From assembly GCF_018612915.1 (NCBI RefSeq), contig NZ_JAGGRL010000011.1, positions 1-64,000 of the forward strand: a DNA stretch of 64,000 nucleotides, read 5' to 3'. The first letter of the stretch is position 1. Every line of letters begins with the position of its first letter. Of the stretch, positions 17,182 to 25,732 are shown in pieces. This stretch comes from Stenotrophomonas sp. ISL-67. GTDB lineage: Bacteria; Pseudomonadota; Gammaproteobacteria; Xanthomonadales; Xanthomonadaceae. Both the position numbers and the translations under genes were made by a program. The notes beneath the pieces were generated by a model, which was not told the DNA's origin, ran no database searches, and worked only from the letters and a program-made list of their open reading frames with translations.

Positions 17182-17759
17182 ACGACCCCCGCCCCGCACC
17201 GCATGCCGGGCTGCCGCGCCTGATCGCGGTGGCGGTGGCGGTGTTCGTGCTCACCTTCTCGCTGGTGCCGCTGTACCGCATCGCCTGCGAGAAAGTGTTC
17301 GGCGTGCGGCTGGAACGCGGCCCCGGCGCAGCGGCGGTCGGTGCCCCCGGCGCGGCCAAGCGCACCGTGCGGGTGCAGTTCGATGGCGGCGTGAACTCCA
17401 AGCTGCCGTGGGCCTTCCATCCCGAACAGCTGACCATGGACGTGGTGCCCGGCGAGCTCAACGAAGCGCTGTACTACGCGCGCAACGATAGCGACCGCGC
17501 GCTGGTCGGCAGCGCGGTGCCGTCGGTGGCCCCGGCCAAGGCCTCGGGCTACTTCAGCAAGACCGAATGCTTCTGCTTCACCGCGCAGACCCTGGTGGCC
17601 GGTGAGAAACGCGACATGCCGGTGCGTTTCATCGTCGACCCGGACCTGCCGGCCAACATCAAGACCATCACCCTGTCCTACACGTTCTACAAGAACGATG
17701 CGCTGTCGGCGCAGCTGGTCACGGCGACCCCGCCGGCCACCGCGCGCTCGGCACCCTGA
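17178..17759 (+). CDS. ctaG: Cytochrome c oxidase assembly protein CtaG/Cox11
   Basis: A 193-residue copper chaperone that delivers copper to the CuB site of subunit I. One N-terminal transmembrane helix (about 13-33) anchors an immunoglobulin-like domain in the periplasm. The copper-binding motif is ECFCFTAQ (about 132-139), and the C-terminus has the family pattern [10 protein letters not shown]. The start is fixed by the ATGA overlap with the preceding small gene. Confidence 0.95.
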   Translation: MNDPRPAPHAGLPRLIAVAVAVFVLTFSLVPLYRIACEKVFGVRLERGPGAAAVGAPGAAKRTVRVQFDGGVNSKLPWAFHPEQLTMDVVPGELNEALYYARNDSDRALVGSAVPSVAPAKASGYFSKTECFCFTAQTLVAGEKRDMPVRFIVDPDLPANIKTITLSYTFYKNDALSAQLVTATPPATARSAP

Positions 17760-17779
17760 TACGTACCCGGATACCGATC

Positions 17780-18658
17780 ATGGCCACCCAGCACAGCCCC
17801 GATGCCAACGTGTATTTCGTACCCACGCACAGCAAGTGGCCCTTCATCGGCTCCATCGCGATGATGGTGACCATGGTGGGCGTGGCCAGCTGGCTCAATG
17901 ATGCCGGCTGGGGCAAGTGGACCTTCTACGCCGGCATCGCCATGCTGGTGCTGACCCTGTTCTGGTGGTTCAGCGACGTGGTGCGCGAATCGCAGGCCGG
18001 CCACTACAACCACCAGGTCGACGGCTCGTTCCGGATGGGCATGGTGTGGTTCATTTTTTCCGAGGTGATGTTCTTCGGTGCCTTCTTCGGCGCGCTGTTC
18101 TACACCCGCAACCTGGGCCTGCCGTGGCTGGGCGGCGAGGGCGACGGGGTGATGACCAACGAACTGCTCTGGGATGGCTATTCCGCCGCGTGGCCCACCA
18201 ACGGCCCCGGCGCCATTGGCGGCCACTTCCAGACCATTCCGGCCTGGGGCCTGCCGCTGATCAACACCCTGATCCTGCTTACCTCCGGTGTCACCCTCAC
18301 CATCGCCCACCACGCGCTCAAGGCCGGCCACCGCCGCCAGCTGCTGGTGTGGCTGGGGCTGACCGTGGCGCTGGGCGTGTTCTTCCTGGTGCTGCAGGCC
18401 GAGGAATACATCCACGCCTACAAGGAACTCAACCTCACCCTGGGCTCGGGCATCTACGGGTCCACGTTCTTCATGCTCACCGGCTTCCACGGTGCCCACG
18501 TGCTGCTGGGTACGATCATGCTGGCGGTGATGTGGCTGCGTTCGGCGAAAGGGCATTTCACCCGCGACAACCACTTCGGTTTCGAAGCGGCCGCGTGGTA
18601 CTGGCACTTCGTCGACGTGGTGTGGTTGATGCTGTTCCTGTTCGTCTACGTGCTGTAG
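17780..18658 (+). CDS. coxC: Cytochrome c oxidase subunit III
   Basis: A 292-residue subunit with seven predicted helices that stabilises the catalytic core. Family marks include WWFSDVVRES, FIFSEVMFF with the conserved Glu, and the C-terminal GFHGAHVLLG and AAWYWHFVDVVW. It follows ctaG by 20 bp in the same operon and is convergent with a small DUF2909-like gene. Confidence 0.96.
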   Translation: MATQHSPDANVYFVPTHSKWPFIGSIAMMVTMVGVASWLNDAGWGKWTFYAGIAMLVLTLFWWFSDVVRESQAGHYNHQVDGSFRMGMVWFIFSEVMFFGAFFGALFYTRNLGLPWLGGEGDGVMTNELLWDGYSAAWPTNGPGAIGGHFQTIPAWGLPLINTLILLTSGVTLTIAHHALKAGHRRQLLVWLGLTVALGVFFLVLQAEEYIHAYKELNLTLGSGIYGSTFFMLTGFHGAHVLLGTIMLAVMWLRSAKGHFTRDNHFGFEAAAWYWHFVDVVWLMLFLFVYVL

Positions 18659-18667
18659 CGCCAGGCG

Positions 18668-18886
18668 TCAGCCGCCAATGCCATGCGGCTTTATCCAGCC
18701 GCTGTAGATGCCGATGGCCACCAGCGCGATCAGCGCCACCGACACCGCGATGCGGCGGGTGAGCGCATTGACGGTGCGCTTGGTCTGGCCGCGGTCGACC
18801 AGCAGGTAGTACAGCCCGGCGCCCAGATTCCAGACGATGACGATCAGAAACGCGATTACCAGCAAGGTCTTCAACGAATCATTCAT
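18668..18886 (-). CDS. Twin transmembrane protein (DUF2909-like)
   Basis: A 72-residue protein with two hydrophobic helices (about 6-30 and 44-65) separated by a basic loop containing VDRGQTKRTVNALTRR. This matches the small DUF2909 'twin TM' proteins commonly found by cox and surf1 genes in Proteobacteria. It is encoded against the cox operon, ending 9 bp from the coxC stop. A longer upstream frame overlaps surf1 in antisense and is not credible. Its role is unknown. Confidence 0.75.
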   Translation of the reverse strand: MNDSLKTLLVIAFLIVIVWNLGAGLYYLLVDRGQTKRTVNALTRRIAVSVALIALVAIGIYSGWIKPHGIGG

Positions 18887-18943
18887 GCGCGGCTCCAGGA
18901 CAGGGCGGATACGCCTATCTGACCGCGTTTTGCCGGCGTTGTC

Positions 18944-19666
18944 ATGATGCGCAAGCACACGCGCCTGATCGGCTGGGCGGCGGCGGTCGTGGTGATCATC
19001 GGGTTCTGCCAGCTGGGCCGCTGGCAACTGCAACGCATGCATGAAAAGCAGGCCCTTCTGGACCAACAGCTGCCGGCCCGCGCGCAGACCCTGGGCCTGG
19101 CCGATGCGCAGGCCGCGCCGCCGCAACTGCGCTGGGTGGAGGATCACGGCAGCTTCCTGCCGGGCACGCTGCTGCTGGACAACCAGACCCGCGAAGGCCG
19201 CGCCGGCATCAAGGTGTACCAGCCGTTCCGCAGCGACGGGGGGGCGGTGGTACTGGTGGACCTGGGCTGGCTGCCGATGCCGGCCGACCGCACGCTGCCC
19301 ACGATCACCCCGCGTGACGGGGCCGCGCGCATTGCCGGCCTGCTGGCGCCGCCCCCGGCAACCGGCATCGCGCTGGGCCTGGCGCTGGCGCCGGCACCGC
19401 AGCCCGGCGTCTGGCTGGCCAACCGCATGCCGCCCGGCGAGGTAGCCGCCACGCTGAGCCTGCCACCGCGCAGCCTGCGCAGCGCGGTCCTGCGCCTGGA
19501 TCCCGCGCTGCCAGGCGGCTATGCCCGCGACCTGGACCTGTTGCCCAACACGATGCCGCCCAGCCGCCATCTCGGTTACGCCGTGCAATGGTTCGCCCTG
19601 GCGCTGACTGTCCTGATCGTCGCACTGATCCTTGAATGGCGCTCCCGGCGACGCTCTCCCCGGTAG
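18944..19666 (+). CDS. SURF1 family oxidase assembly protein
   Basis: A 240-residue assembly factor linked to heme a insertion into subunit I. An N-terminal helix (about 8-24) is followed by FCQLGRWQLQRM, the SURF1 signature. The periplasmic domain holds LLDNQTREGRAG and VLVDLGWLP, and a second helix lies near the C-terminus (HLGYAVQWFALALTVLIVALI). Start is ATGATG. The stop codon TAG is the TAG of a REP's GTAG, so the last residues may have been redefined by the repeat. Confidence 0.93.
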   Translation: MMRKHTRLIGWAAAVVVIIGFCQLGRWQLQRMHEKQALLDQQLPARAQTLGLADAQAAPPQLRWVEDHGSFLPGTLLLDNQTREGRAGIKVYQPFRSDGGAVVLVDLGWLPMPADRTLPTITPRDGAARIAGLLAPPPATGIALGLALAPAPQPGVWLANRMPPGEVAATLSLPPRSLRSAVLRLDPALPGGYARDLDLLPNTMPPSRHLGYAVQWFALALTVLIVALILEWRSRRRSPR

Positions 19667-19684
19667 CGTCGGCCGTTGGCCGGC
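19663..19684 (+). repeat. REP palindrome supplying the surf1 stop codon
   Basis: GTAGCGTCGGCC and GGCCGGC arms around GTT. The TAG at 19664-19666 is the in-frame stop of surf1. Confidence 0.8.
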
Positions 19685-19748
19685 CCAGGCAGCCCAATAC
19701 CGTCCGCACCGCCGGCACACCCCATCCAACCGTGAGAAAATCCCGCAC

Positions 19749-20324
19749 ATGAATGCCATCACCCCGGAACAGCTCAAGGCCCGCAACCGTGGTCGCTGGA
19801 CCCTGGTCGCGCTGTTAGGCCTGTTCTTCGGCGCGATGGCGCTGGCCGGCGTGCTGCGCTTCGCCGGCTGGCAGCCGGCCGCCCACCGCAATACCGGTGA
19901 GGTGTTCACCCCCGCGGTGGATGCGCGCGCGCTGCCGCCCACCCTGGCCAATGGCGAACCTTACCCGTGGAACCCCGATGCGCACGTGTGGCGCATCCTC
20001 GTGGCGCCCGCGCCGGGCTGCGCGGCCGAGTGCGTCACTTTGTCGCAGGGATTGGACAAGGTGTGGCAGCTGTTCGGCCATAGGGCCGATAATGTCGAGA
20101 TCCTGTGGCTGGGTACGCCGCCGGCCGAGGTCCAGGGCAACCCCGCCCTGCGCGTGCTGGCCCCCCAGCCAAACCTGCGTGCCGTGCTGCCCGCCGTGGA
20201 TGACGCCGCCGGCACGCCTGTGTATGTCATCGACCCGAACGGGTTCGTGATCATGCGGTATGCGCCGGGATTCGAATTGGCCGGTCTGCGCAAGGACATG
20301 GCCACGCTGTTGAAACTGAAGTGA
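19749..20324 (+). CDS. Membrane-anchored SCO/thioredoxin-like protein of the oxidase operon
   Basis: A 191-residue protein: an N-terminal helix (about 17-40), then a soluble domain resembling the thioredoxin fold, with beta-strand phrases WRILVAPAPGC, VEILWLGTP and TPVYVIDPNGFVIMRY. It has a CxxxC pair (GCAAEC, about 95-100), the spacing of SCO-type copper chaperones. The C-terminal histidine of true SCO proteins is not evident. Its place between surf1 and ctaA argues for oxidase maturation. Commonly left as hypothetical; copper or redox function is my inference. Confidence 0.65.
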   Translation: MNAITPEQLKARNRGRWTLVALLGLFFGAMALAGVLRFAGWQPAAHRNTGEVFTPAVDARALPPTLANGEPYPWNPDAHVWRILVAPAPGCAAECVTLSQGLDKVWQLFGHRADNVEILWLGTPPAEVQGNPALRVLAPQPNLRAVLPAVDDAAGTPVYVIDPNGFVIMRYAPGFELAGLRKDMATLLKLK

Positions 20325-20334
20325 GTTCCGTTTG

Positions 20335-21546
20335 ATGAACCCCACCGCGCGCCCGGCGCTGCATCGCAATTTCCACCGTCTGGCGTGGTTCGCCCTGATC
20401 ATGACGGCCAGCACGATCATGTTCGGTTCGTTCGTGCGCCTGTCCGATGCCGGCCTGAGCTGCCCGGACTGGCCGACCTGCTATGGCCGCGTGACCTGGC
20501 CGCAGCATGCGCAGGAGGTGATCGGCCACGAAGCGGCCAAGATCCGTCCGCTGGAAACCCACAAGGCGTGGCGCGAGCAGGTGCACCGTTTCCTGGCGGG
20601 TGCGCTGGGCATTGAAATCCTCACCCTGGCGCTGCTGGCCGTGCGTCGGCGCAACTGGGGTACCACGGCGGTGGTCACCGCGTGCGTGCTGGTGGCTACC
20701 GGCATACCGCTGTACATGCTGGGGCATCACGTGTCGGCGAGCGTCCTGGCCATCACCGGCGAGGTGATCCTGCTGATCGCCGCGCTGCGCTGGAACAACA
20801 TCGACCTGGCGCGCGCTGCGCTGCTGACCCTGGCGGTGGTGATCTTCCAGGCGCTGCTGGGCATGTGGACGGTTACCCTGCTGCTCAAGCCCCTCGTGGT
20901 GATGGGCCACCTGCTCGGCGGCATGCTGATGTTCGGCCTGCTGGTGTGGATGGCATGGCGCGCCACGCACATGCCGATCACCCTGGTCGAGGCACCGAAG
21001 CTGAAATGGCTGCTGCGCATTGGCGTGGCGGTGCTGGTGCTGCAGATCGCGCTCGGCGGCTGGGTCAGCGCCAACTATGCGGCGCTGGCCTGCGGCGGCG
21101 GCAGTGCTTCGCTGGATAATTTCCCGCGCTGCGTGAGCCAGTGGTGGCCGCCGCACGACTTCAAGGAAGGCTTCACGTTGTGGCGTGGCATCGGCGTGGA
21201 TTACGAAGGGGGCGTGCTGGATGGCGCCTCGCGCATTGCGATCCAGATGGCGCACCGCCTGTTCGCGGTGGTGGTGGCGGTGTACCTGCTGTGGCTGGCG
21301 GTGCGCCTGTACCGGCTGCCAAGCATGCGCGGCTGGGCCAGCGCGCTCGGCCTGCTGGTGCTCCTGCAGATCACCCTGGGCGTCCTCAACGTGAAGCTGG
21401 CGGTGCCGCTGGAAGTGGCGGTGGCGCACAGCGGTGGGGCGGTGGCGCTGTTGTTCGTGCTGGTTACGCTGCTGGCGCGGCTGCGGGCGCCGGATGCGGA
21501 AGGCAGCCGACCAACGGTCGGCGCTACCGTCGGGAATGTGGGCTGA
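20335..21546 (+). CDS. ctaA: Heme A synthase (COX15/CtaA)
   Basis: A 403-residue, eight-helix membrane enzyme that oxidises heme O to heme A. Conserved features are [15 protein letters not shown] (residues about 34-48), HEAAK and the heme-ligand histidines in [15 protein letters not shown] and AHRLFAV. A TTG just before the ATG could be read as a start but ATG 20335 fits. The extreme C-terminus (about 391-398) is encoded by a REP palindrome. It sits 10 bp after the SCO-like gene. Confidence 0.95.
   Translation: MNPTARPALHRNFHRLAWFALIMTASTIMFGSFVRLSDAGLSCPDWPTCYGRVTWPQHAQEVIGHEAAKIRPLETHKAWREQVHRFLAGALGIEILTLALLAVRRRNWGTTAVVTACVLVATGIPLYMLGHHVSASVLAITGEVILLIAALRWNNIDLARAALLTLAVVIFQALLGMWTVTLLLKPLVVMGHLLGGMLMFGLLVWMAWRATHMPITLVEAPKLKWLLRIGVAVLVLQIALGGWVSANYAALACGGGSASLDNFPRCVSQWWPPHDFKEGFTLWRGIGVDYEGGVLDGASRIAIQMAHRLFAVVVAVYLLWLAVRLYRLPSMRGWASALGLLVLLQITLGVLNVKLAVPLEVAVAHSGGAVALLFVLVTLLARLRAPDAEGSRPTVGATVGNVG
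21505..21527 (-). repeat. REP palindrome inside the ctaA 3' end
   Basis: Minus-strand GTAGCGCCGACC with GGTCGGCT arms. It encodes about eight residues of the CtaA tail, GSRPTVGA, before the stop at 21546. Confidence 0.8.
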
Positions 21547-21550
21547 TCCC

Positions 21551-22444
21551 ATGGCCAACAACTATCGTCAGTACTGGGATCTGACCAAACCGAAGGTGGT
21601 GGCGCTGATCGTGTTCACCGCGCTGGTGGGCATGTTCCTGGCCATCCCCGCGTTGCCCACGGCCGAGCAGGCCGTGCGCGGCGCGCTGGGCTTCCTTGGC
21701 ATCTGGCTGGCAGCATCGGCCGCAGCGGCCATCAACCAGCTGCTGGACGCGCAGATCGACGCGCAGATGGCGCGCACCTCGTGGCGGCCGCTGGTGGTGG
21801 GCAAGGTGAAGCCGTGGCAGGTGCTGGTGTTTGCCGGCGCGCTGATCGTGCTGTCGATGACCATCCTGGTGCTGTGGGTCAACGTCATCACCGCCGTGCT
21901 GACCTTCGCGTCGCTGATTGGCTACGCGGTGATCTACACCGTGTACCTCAAGCGCGCGACCTCGCAGAACATCGTCATCGGCGGCCTTGCCGGCGCCACG
22001 CCGCCGCTGCTGGGCTGGGCCGCGATCACCGGCATGCAGGGTCCGTGGGACTGGGCGTATGCCTCGCTGCTGGTGCTCATCATCTTCATCTGGACCCCGC
22101 CGCATTTCTGGGCACTGGCGATCTTCCGCCGCGAGGACTACGCCAAGGCCAAGATCCCGATGCTGCCGGTCACCCACGGCGTGGTGTACACCCGCAAGTC
22201 GATCCTGGTCTATTCCATCGTATTGGCCATCGTCAGCATCCTGCCCACCGTGGTGGGCATGAGCGGCCTGTTCTACCTGGGCGGCGCGGTGGTGCTCAAC
22301 GCCGTGTTCCTCTGGTACGCCTGGCGCATGCTCAACCCGCCGGACGAGCTGTTCTCGATGAAGATGTTCGGCTACTCGATCGTCTACCTGATGGCGTTGT
22401 TCGCGTTCCTGATGGTGGACCATTGGATGCTGCCGTTCCTGTGA
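21551..22444 (+). CDS. ctaB: Protoheme IX farnesyltransferase (heme O synthase)
   Basis: A 297-residue UbiA-family membrane prenyltransferase that adds farnesyl to heme B. The first Asp motif is [19 protein letters not shown] (about 62-80) and the second region [21 protein letters not shown] follows near 130. [11 protein letters not shown] is characteristic of the CyoE/CtaB branch. ATG 21551 is 5 bp after the ctaA stop; longer upstream frames overlap ctaA. Together with CtaA it makes the heme A used by this operon's oxidase. Confidence 0.96.
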   Translation: MANNYRQYWDLTKPKVVALIVFTALVGMFLAIPALPTAEQAVRGALGFLGIWLAASAAAAINQLLDAQIDAQMARTSWRPLVVGKVKPWQVLVFAGALIVLSMTILVLWVNVITAVLTFASLIGYAVIYTVYLKRATSQNIVIGGLAGATPPLLGWAAITGMQGPWDWAYASLLVLIIFIWTPPHFWALAIFRREDYAKAKIPMLPVTHGVVYTRKSILVYSIVLAIVSILPTVVGMSGLFYLGGAVVLNAVFLWYAWRMLNPPDELFSMKMFGYSIVYLMALFAFLMVDHWMLPFL

Positions 22445-22453
22445 TCGAAAGGC

Positions 22454-22476
22454 AGCCGGGCAGAGCCCGGCGCTAC
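22454..22476 (-). repeat. REP palindrome after ctaB
   Basis: Minus-strand GTAGCGCCGGGC and GCCCGGCT arms, 10 bp after the ctaB stop at the end of the oxidase operon. Confidence 0.82.
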
Positions 22477-22575
22477 GAACGGGTCCTGGGTGGAATATGG
22501 CCATTGCGTGCGCCCCGCCTTGAATCCGGGAATCGCGTCGCCATTGCATTCATGACCCCAACAGGACGTGACGGC

Positions 22576-23400
22576 ATGAAACGATGGACCTGGATGGCCG
22601 TGGTCGCAGCTTCGATGATGTGCGGAACCGCCTTTGCCGCCACCACAACGCGCGTGGATGGCACGGCCACGCAGATCATGACCTTGGCGGCCGACCACCG
22701 CATGGTGGTGCTGGGCGAATACCACGGGACCGCCGAAACGCCCCTGTTGGTGGCCGACCTGATGGAACGCTACAGCCGCGACCACGCGCCGGTGCGCCTG
22801 GGCTTGGAACTGCCGATGAGCGAGAATGTGGCGCTGGCCCGGTACCTGCGCTCCGACGGCGACGCCGCGGCGCGCGAGGCACTGCGCAGCTCGCCCTTCT
22901 GGAAGGTGGACAACGACCAGCACGATGGGCGGCGCAGCCGTGACATGCTGGCGTTGATCGAAACCCTGCGCACGCTGCGGATGCAGGGGCGTGATGTGGG
23001 TGTGGCTGGCTACGACGTGGAAACCGGCTCGACCGACAGCAGCGAGGAACGCGATGCGGCGATGGCCACGCACCTGCGCCAGCAGTTCAACGCACTGCCC
23101 AACGCGGCGCGCATGCTGGTGCTGGCCGGCAACGTGCACGCGATGCGCAGCCCCCCGGCGGATGCGCCGCCGGAGATGCAGCAACGCACCATGGCCGCGC
23201 ACCTGCTGGACCTGCCGCTGTACAGCGTGCGCGTGGAAGCGCTGCGTGGCCAGTCCTGGGGCTGCATGAAGCCTTGCCGCGCGGTCGAGCTGATTGAGCG
23301 GCCGGCACGTGATCCGCTCGTCGAAACGGATGCGGATCGGTCCTACGACGTGTGGGTGTATCTGCCGGAGTTGAGCGTGGGCACGCTGACCGACCCGTGA
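22576..23400 (+). CDS. ChaN/TIKI-superfamily exported protein
   Basis: A 274-residue protein with a signal peptide (about 1-20, cut after AFA). The mature part starts like ChaN/EreA/TIKI-type proteins: MVVLGEYHGTAETPLLVADL (about 38-57) with the Glu-x-His motif, then LGLELPM (about 75-81) and a late VLAGNVHAMR (about 180-189) with the second conserved histidine. Members bind heme or cleave peptides or esters; which applies here is unknown. Two cysteines near the end (CMKPC) could bind metal or form a disulfide. It follows ctaB after a REP but seems separately expressed. Confidence 0.72.
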   Translation: MKRWTWMAVVAASMMCGTAFAATTTRVDGTATQIMTLAADHRMVVLGEYHGTAETPLLVADLMERYSRDHAPVRLGLELPMSENVALARYLRSDGDAAAREALRSSPFWKVDNDQHDGRRSRDMLALIETLRTLRMQGRDVGVAGYDVETGSTDSSEERDAAMATHLRQQFNALPNAARMLVLAGNVHAMRSPPADAPPEMQQRTMAAHLLDLPLYSVRVEALRGQSWGCMKPCRAVELIERPARDPLVETDADRSYDVWVYLPELSVGTLTDP

Positions 23401-23431
23401 CGCTGACGATTCCCAGGTGTGCAGTGCCCTG

Positions 23432-23570
23432 GTAGGGTCGCTTCCCAAACGACCGCACGTAAAGACGATCTGCGCGGTGGGGCATGAACCATGCCGGAGG
23501 TGACGTTAGGAAACGCCGGCCCCGTTTGCAACCGCGCCCACCATCGGCGATCACCGGCGGGCCGCTCAGC
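23432..23570 (+). repeat. Degenerate composite repeat element
   Basis: It starts GTAGGGTCGCTTCCC with AAACGACC following, then GGCATGAACCATGCC and later GCGATCACCGG. This is the layout of the composite elements near 53.4, 55.1 and 60.4 kb, but I could not find a matching right end. Confidence 0.5.
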
Positions 23571-23697
23571 AATGCGTGGGTGGCATGGACTGTGCCAGAG
23601 GAATACCGGAAACGCTGGTAACGCCTGAACCATCCTCGCCGTCGACCGAACATCACTGATTGCGACGTGCAGACTCGATGTTGGCCGTCCTCGCTGA

Positions 23698-23871
23698 ATC
23701 CGATCCGAGCACAGATCGCTGGAACAAGTCTCGGATGATCTTGGGCGCAGCCGCGCAACGTTGGAATGGGCAGGGGAAAACAAGGCCTACTCGCTGATCG
23801 CTATCGGGGAAGGCGACGTGGAGCAAAAAGCCAACGTGTTGCAACAGATCGCCGCTGCTGTGAAAGATTGA
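23698..23871 (+). pseudogene. Remnant 3' end of an unrecognised gene
   Basis: An open frame of 57 codons without a credible start, following an in-frame TGA. The product reads like real protein, for example LEQVSDDLGRSRATLEWAG then ENKAYSLIAIGEGDVEQKAN and a helical end QQIAAAVKD. It is flanked by repeat elements and its base composition is less GC-rich than the neighbours. I read it as the last part of a gene truncated by rearrangement; the family is unknown. It may also be a chance frame. Confidence 0.35.
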
Positions 23872-23915
23872 TACGACGGCGATAACGGCTCAACTCTTCC
23901 ACGTACTGTCCTCCG

Positions 23916-24070
23916 GTAGGGTCGCTCGACAGACGACCTCCGATAATATCGATCAGCACGATGTCGGCATGACCTTTGCCGAAGGTGCGTCGAACGGCCG
24001 ATGTCGTTCGGCATCACGCCCACCATCGGCCGATCACCGGTATCGGCGGTCGTCTATCGAGCGACCCTAC
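23916..24070. repeat. 155-bp inverted-ended composite element
   Basis: The ends are inverse copies: GTAGGGTCGCTCGACAGACG at the left and CGTCTATCGAGCGACCCTAC at the right. GGCATGACC lies inside, and an inner pair GGCCGATGTCG / CGGCCGATCACC makes a large hairpin. It ends 20 bp from the transporter stop. Confidence 0.75.
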
Positions 24071-24090
24071 CGCGGGTTCCCGGTCCGCGG

Positions 24091-25077
24091 TTACCCCGTC
24101 GGTGGCTCGACTGGATCGCGCGCATACCGCTGCGCCACCACCGCGCAGACAATCAGCTGGATCTGGTGGTAGATCATGATCGGCAGCACGATCGCGCCCA
24201 GGCTGCCGCCGGCGAACAGAATCTTCGCCATCGGCACGCCGGTGGCCAGGCTCTTCTTCGAGCCGCAGAACAGGATGGTGATGCGGTCTTCGCGGTTGAA
24301 GCCCAACCGCCGTGCCAGCAGGTTGATCAGCGGCATGGCGATGCCCAGCAGTACCGCTGCGACCACTGCCACGGCAAGCAACGAGAGCAGGGGCGTCTTG
24401 CTCCACAACCCTTCGTTCACCGCTTCGCCGAACGCCGAATACACCACCAGCAGGATCGTGCCCTGGTCGGTGTAGCGCAGCAGCGCACGCTGCCGTTGCA
24501 CCCAGCGCGCAATCCACGGCCGCAGCAAATGGCCGGCCACGAACGGCACCAATAGCTGCAGCATGATGCCCAGGATCGCCTGGCCGGGGTTGTGCATGCC
24601 GCCGGCGGTGCCGGCCAGCAGGGCAAGCAGCAACGGGGTCAGGAACACGCCGAGGATGCTCGACAACGATGCGCTGACCACAGCAGCCGGCACGTTGCCG
24701 CGCGCCAGCGAGGTGAACGCGATCGATGACTGCACCGTGGAGGGCAACGCGCACAGGAACAGCACGCCGATGTACAGCTCGGGGGTGAGCAGCCATCCAT
24801 CCAGCGGCTTGAACGCCAGCCCGAACAGCGGGAACAGCACGAAGGTACAGGCCAGGATGGTCAGGTGCAGGCGCCAGTGCAGCAGCCCGCCCATGATCGA
24901 TTCACGCGGCAGGCGCGCACCGTGCAGGAAGAACAGCGCGGCAATGGCCACGTCGGTGACGTCGTCGAGCACCATCGCGGCGGGGCCGCGCATCGGCAGG
25001 AACGAAGCCAGCACTACAGTACCGAGCAGGGCGAGGGTGAAGTTGTCCGGTCGCAGGCGCGACCACCAGCGGGTCAT
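24091..25077 (-). CDS. Bile acid:sodium symporter family transporter (YfeH/SLC10A7-like)
   Basis: A 328-residue inner membrane protein with about ten helices. It resembles the SBF-like group: GARLPRESIMGGLLHWRLH (about 53-71), LCALPSTVQSSIAFTSLARGN (within 108-128) and FCGSKKSLATGVPMA (about 278-292) are its usual marks. The ATG has AGGAG about 10 bp before it. Members carry organic anions, sometimes arsenite-like or sterol compounds; the substrate here is unknown. The phosphatase gene lies about 50 bp upstream in the same direction and may be co-transcribed. Confidence 0.85.
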   Translation of the reverse strand: MTRWWSRLRPDNFTLALLGTVVLASFLPMRGPAAMVLDDVTDVAIAALFFLHGARLPRESIMGGLLHWRLHLTILACTFVLFPLFGLAFKPLDGWLLTPELYIGVLFLCALPSTVQSSIAFTSLARGNVPAAVVSASLSSILGVFLTPLLLALLAGTAGGMHNPGQAILGIMLQLLVPFVAGHLLRPWIARWVQRQRALLRYTDQGTILLVVYSAFGEAVNEGLWSKTPLLSLLAVAVVAAVLLGIAMPLINLLARRLGFNREDRITILFCGSKKSLATGVPMAKILFAGGSLGAIVLPIMIYHQIQLIVCAVVAQRYARDPVEPPTG

Positions 25078-25129
25078 GGTGGGCAGGCTCCTGTAGAGCA
25101 GGGAGAAAGGGGGTGACGCGGCAGCAGGA

Positions 25130-25711
25130 TCAACGCGCGGTGTCCTGCTCGAGCAGGGCGCGGGTCTGTGCTTCCAGCGAGGTCATGCCGGCCTCGCGGC
25201 CAAACTGCAGGGCGTCGCCGACCGATGCGCCCTGTTGCGCTTTCATCAGCGCCAGCAGTGCGCCGACGCGGTTGCCGGAGGCGCAGTGCAGAAGCACCGG
25301 GCCGTTGGCCTGGGTCAGTGCGGTCTGCAGCGCCTGCACGTTGGCGGGGGTAAGGCCTGCGGCGCCGGCCACGGGGATGCGAACGTAGTGCAGGCCGAGG
25401 GCGGTGGTGGTGGCGGTTTCGTCGAAGCCGCGGGCTTCGCCGGGTTGGCGCAGGTCGATAACGGTGGTGATGCCGGCGGCTGCGGACTGGTGCAACTGGG
25501 CTGCGGTGGGTTGGCCGGCGGTGTAGAGGGTTTTGGTGGGGTGTTTGAAGGCGGTGGGAACCTTGGCTTCGGCCAGCGGGGCAGAGCCCCGCTCTACGCC
25601 GGCACCCACCGAGGTAGAGCGGGGCTCTGCCCCGCTGCTCTCCGCAGCCAGCAACACCAGGCACATCACGCAGGCACTGAAGAAGGCGGGGCGGTTCCAT
25701 CGTCGCATCAC
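25130..25711 (-). CDS. DUF442-type (beta-lactamase-hydrolase-like) phosphatase, exported
   Basis: A 193-residue small phosphatase-fold protein. A hydrophobic signal (about 7-23) is followed by a REP-encoded stretch (about 26-46), and then the domain: LYTAGQPTAAQL (about 62-73), ITTVIDLRQPGEARGF (about 80-95), and the active-site loop LHCASGNRVGAL with Cys and Arg spaced as in the DUF442/TIGR01244 group. A dephosphorylation role is inferred from this loop only. AGGAGG before ATGATG makes the start firm. The REP insert right after the signal peptide keeps the frame. Confidence 0.8.
   Translation of the reverse strand: MMRRWNRPAFFSACVMCLVLLAAESSGAEPRSTSVGAGVERGSAPLAEAKVPTAFKHPTKTLYTAGQPTAAQLHQSAAAGITTVIDLRQPGEARGFDETATTTALGLHYVRIPVAGAAGLTPANVQALQTALTQANGPVLLHCASGNRVGALLALMKAQQGASVGDALQFGREAGMTSLEAQTRALLEQDTAR
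25575..25636. repeat. Inverted REP pair (REPIN) inside the phosphatase gene
   Basis: Units at 25575-25597 (minus) and 25614-25636 (plus), both GTAGAGCGGGGC...CCCCGCT, facing each other across 16 bp. They encode about residues 26-46 of the phosphatase, in frame and without a stop. Confidence 0.85.
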
Positions 25712-25732
25712 GTCACCTTCCTCCTCGATCCG

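Noticed and set aside
24014..24796. 260-residue minus-strand frame in the transporter region
   Set aside because: Another frame of the transporter gene, running out into the repeat element.
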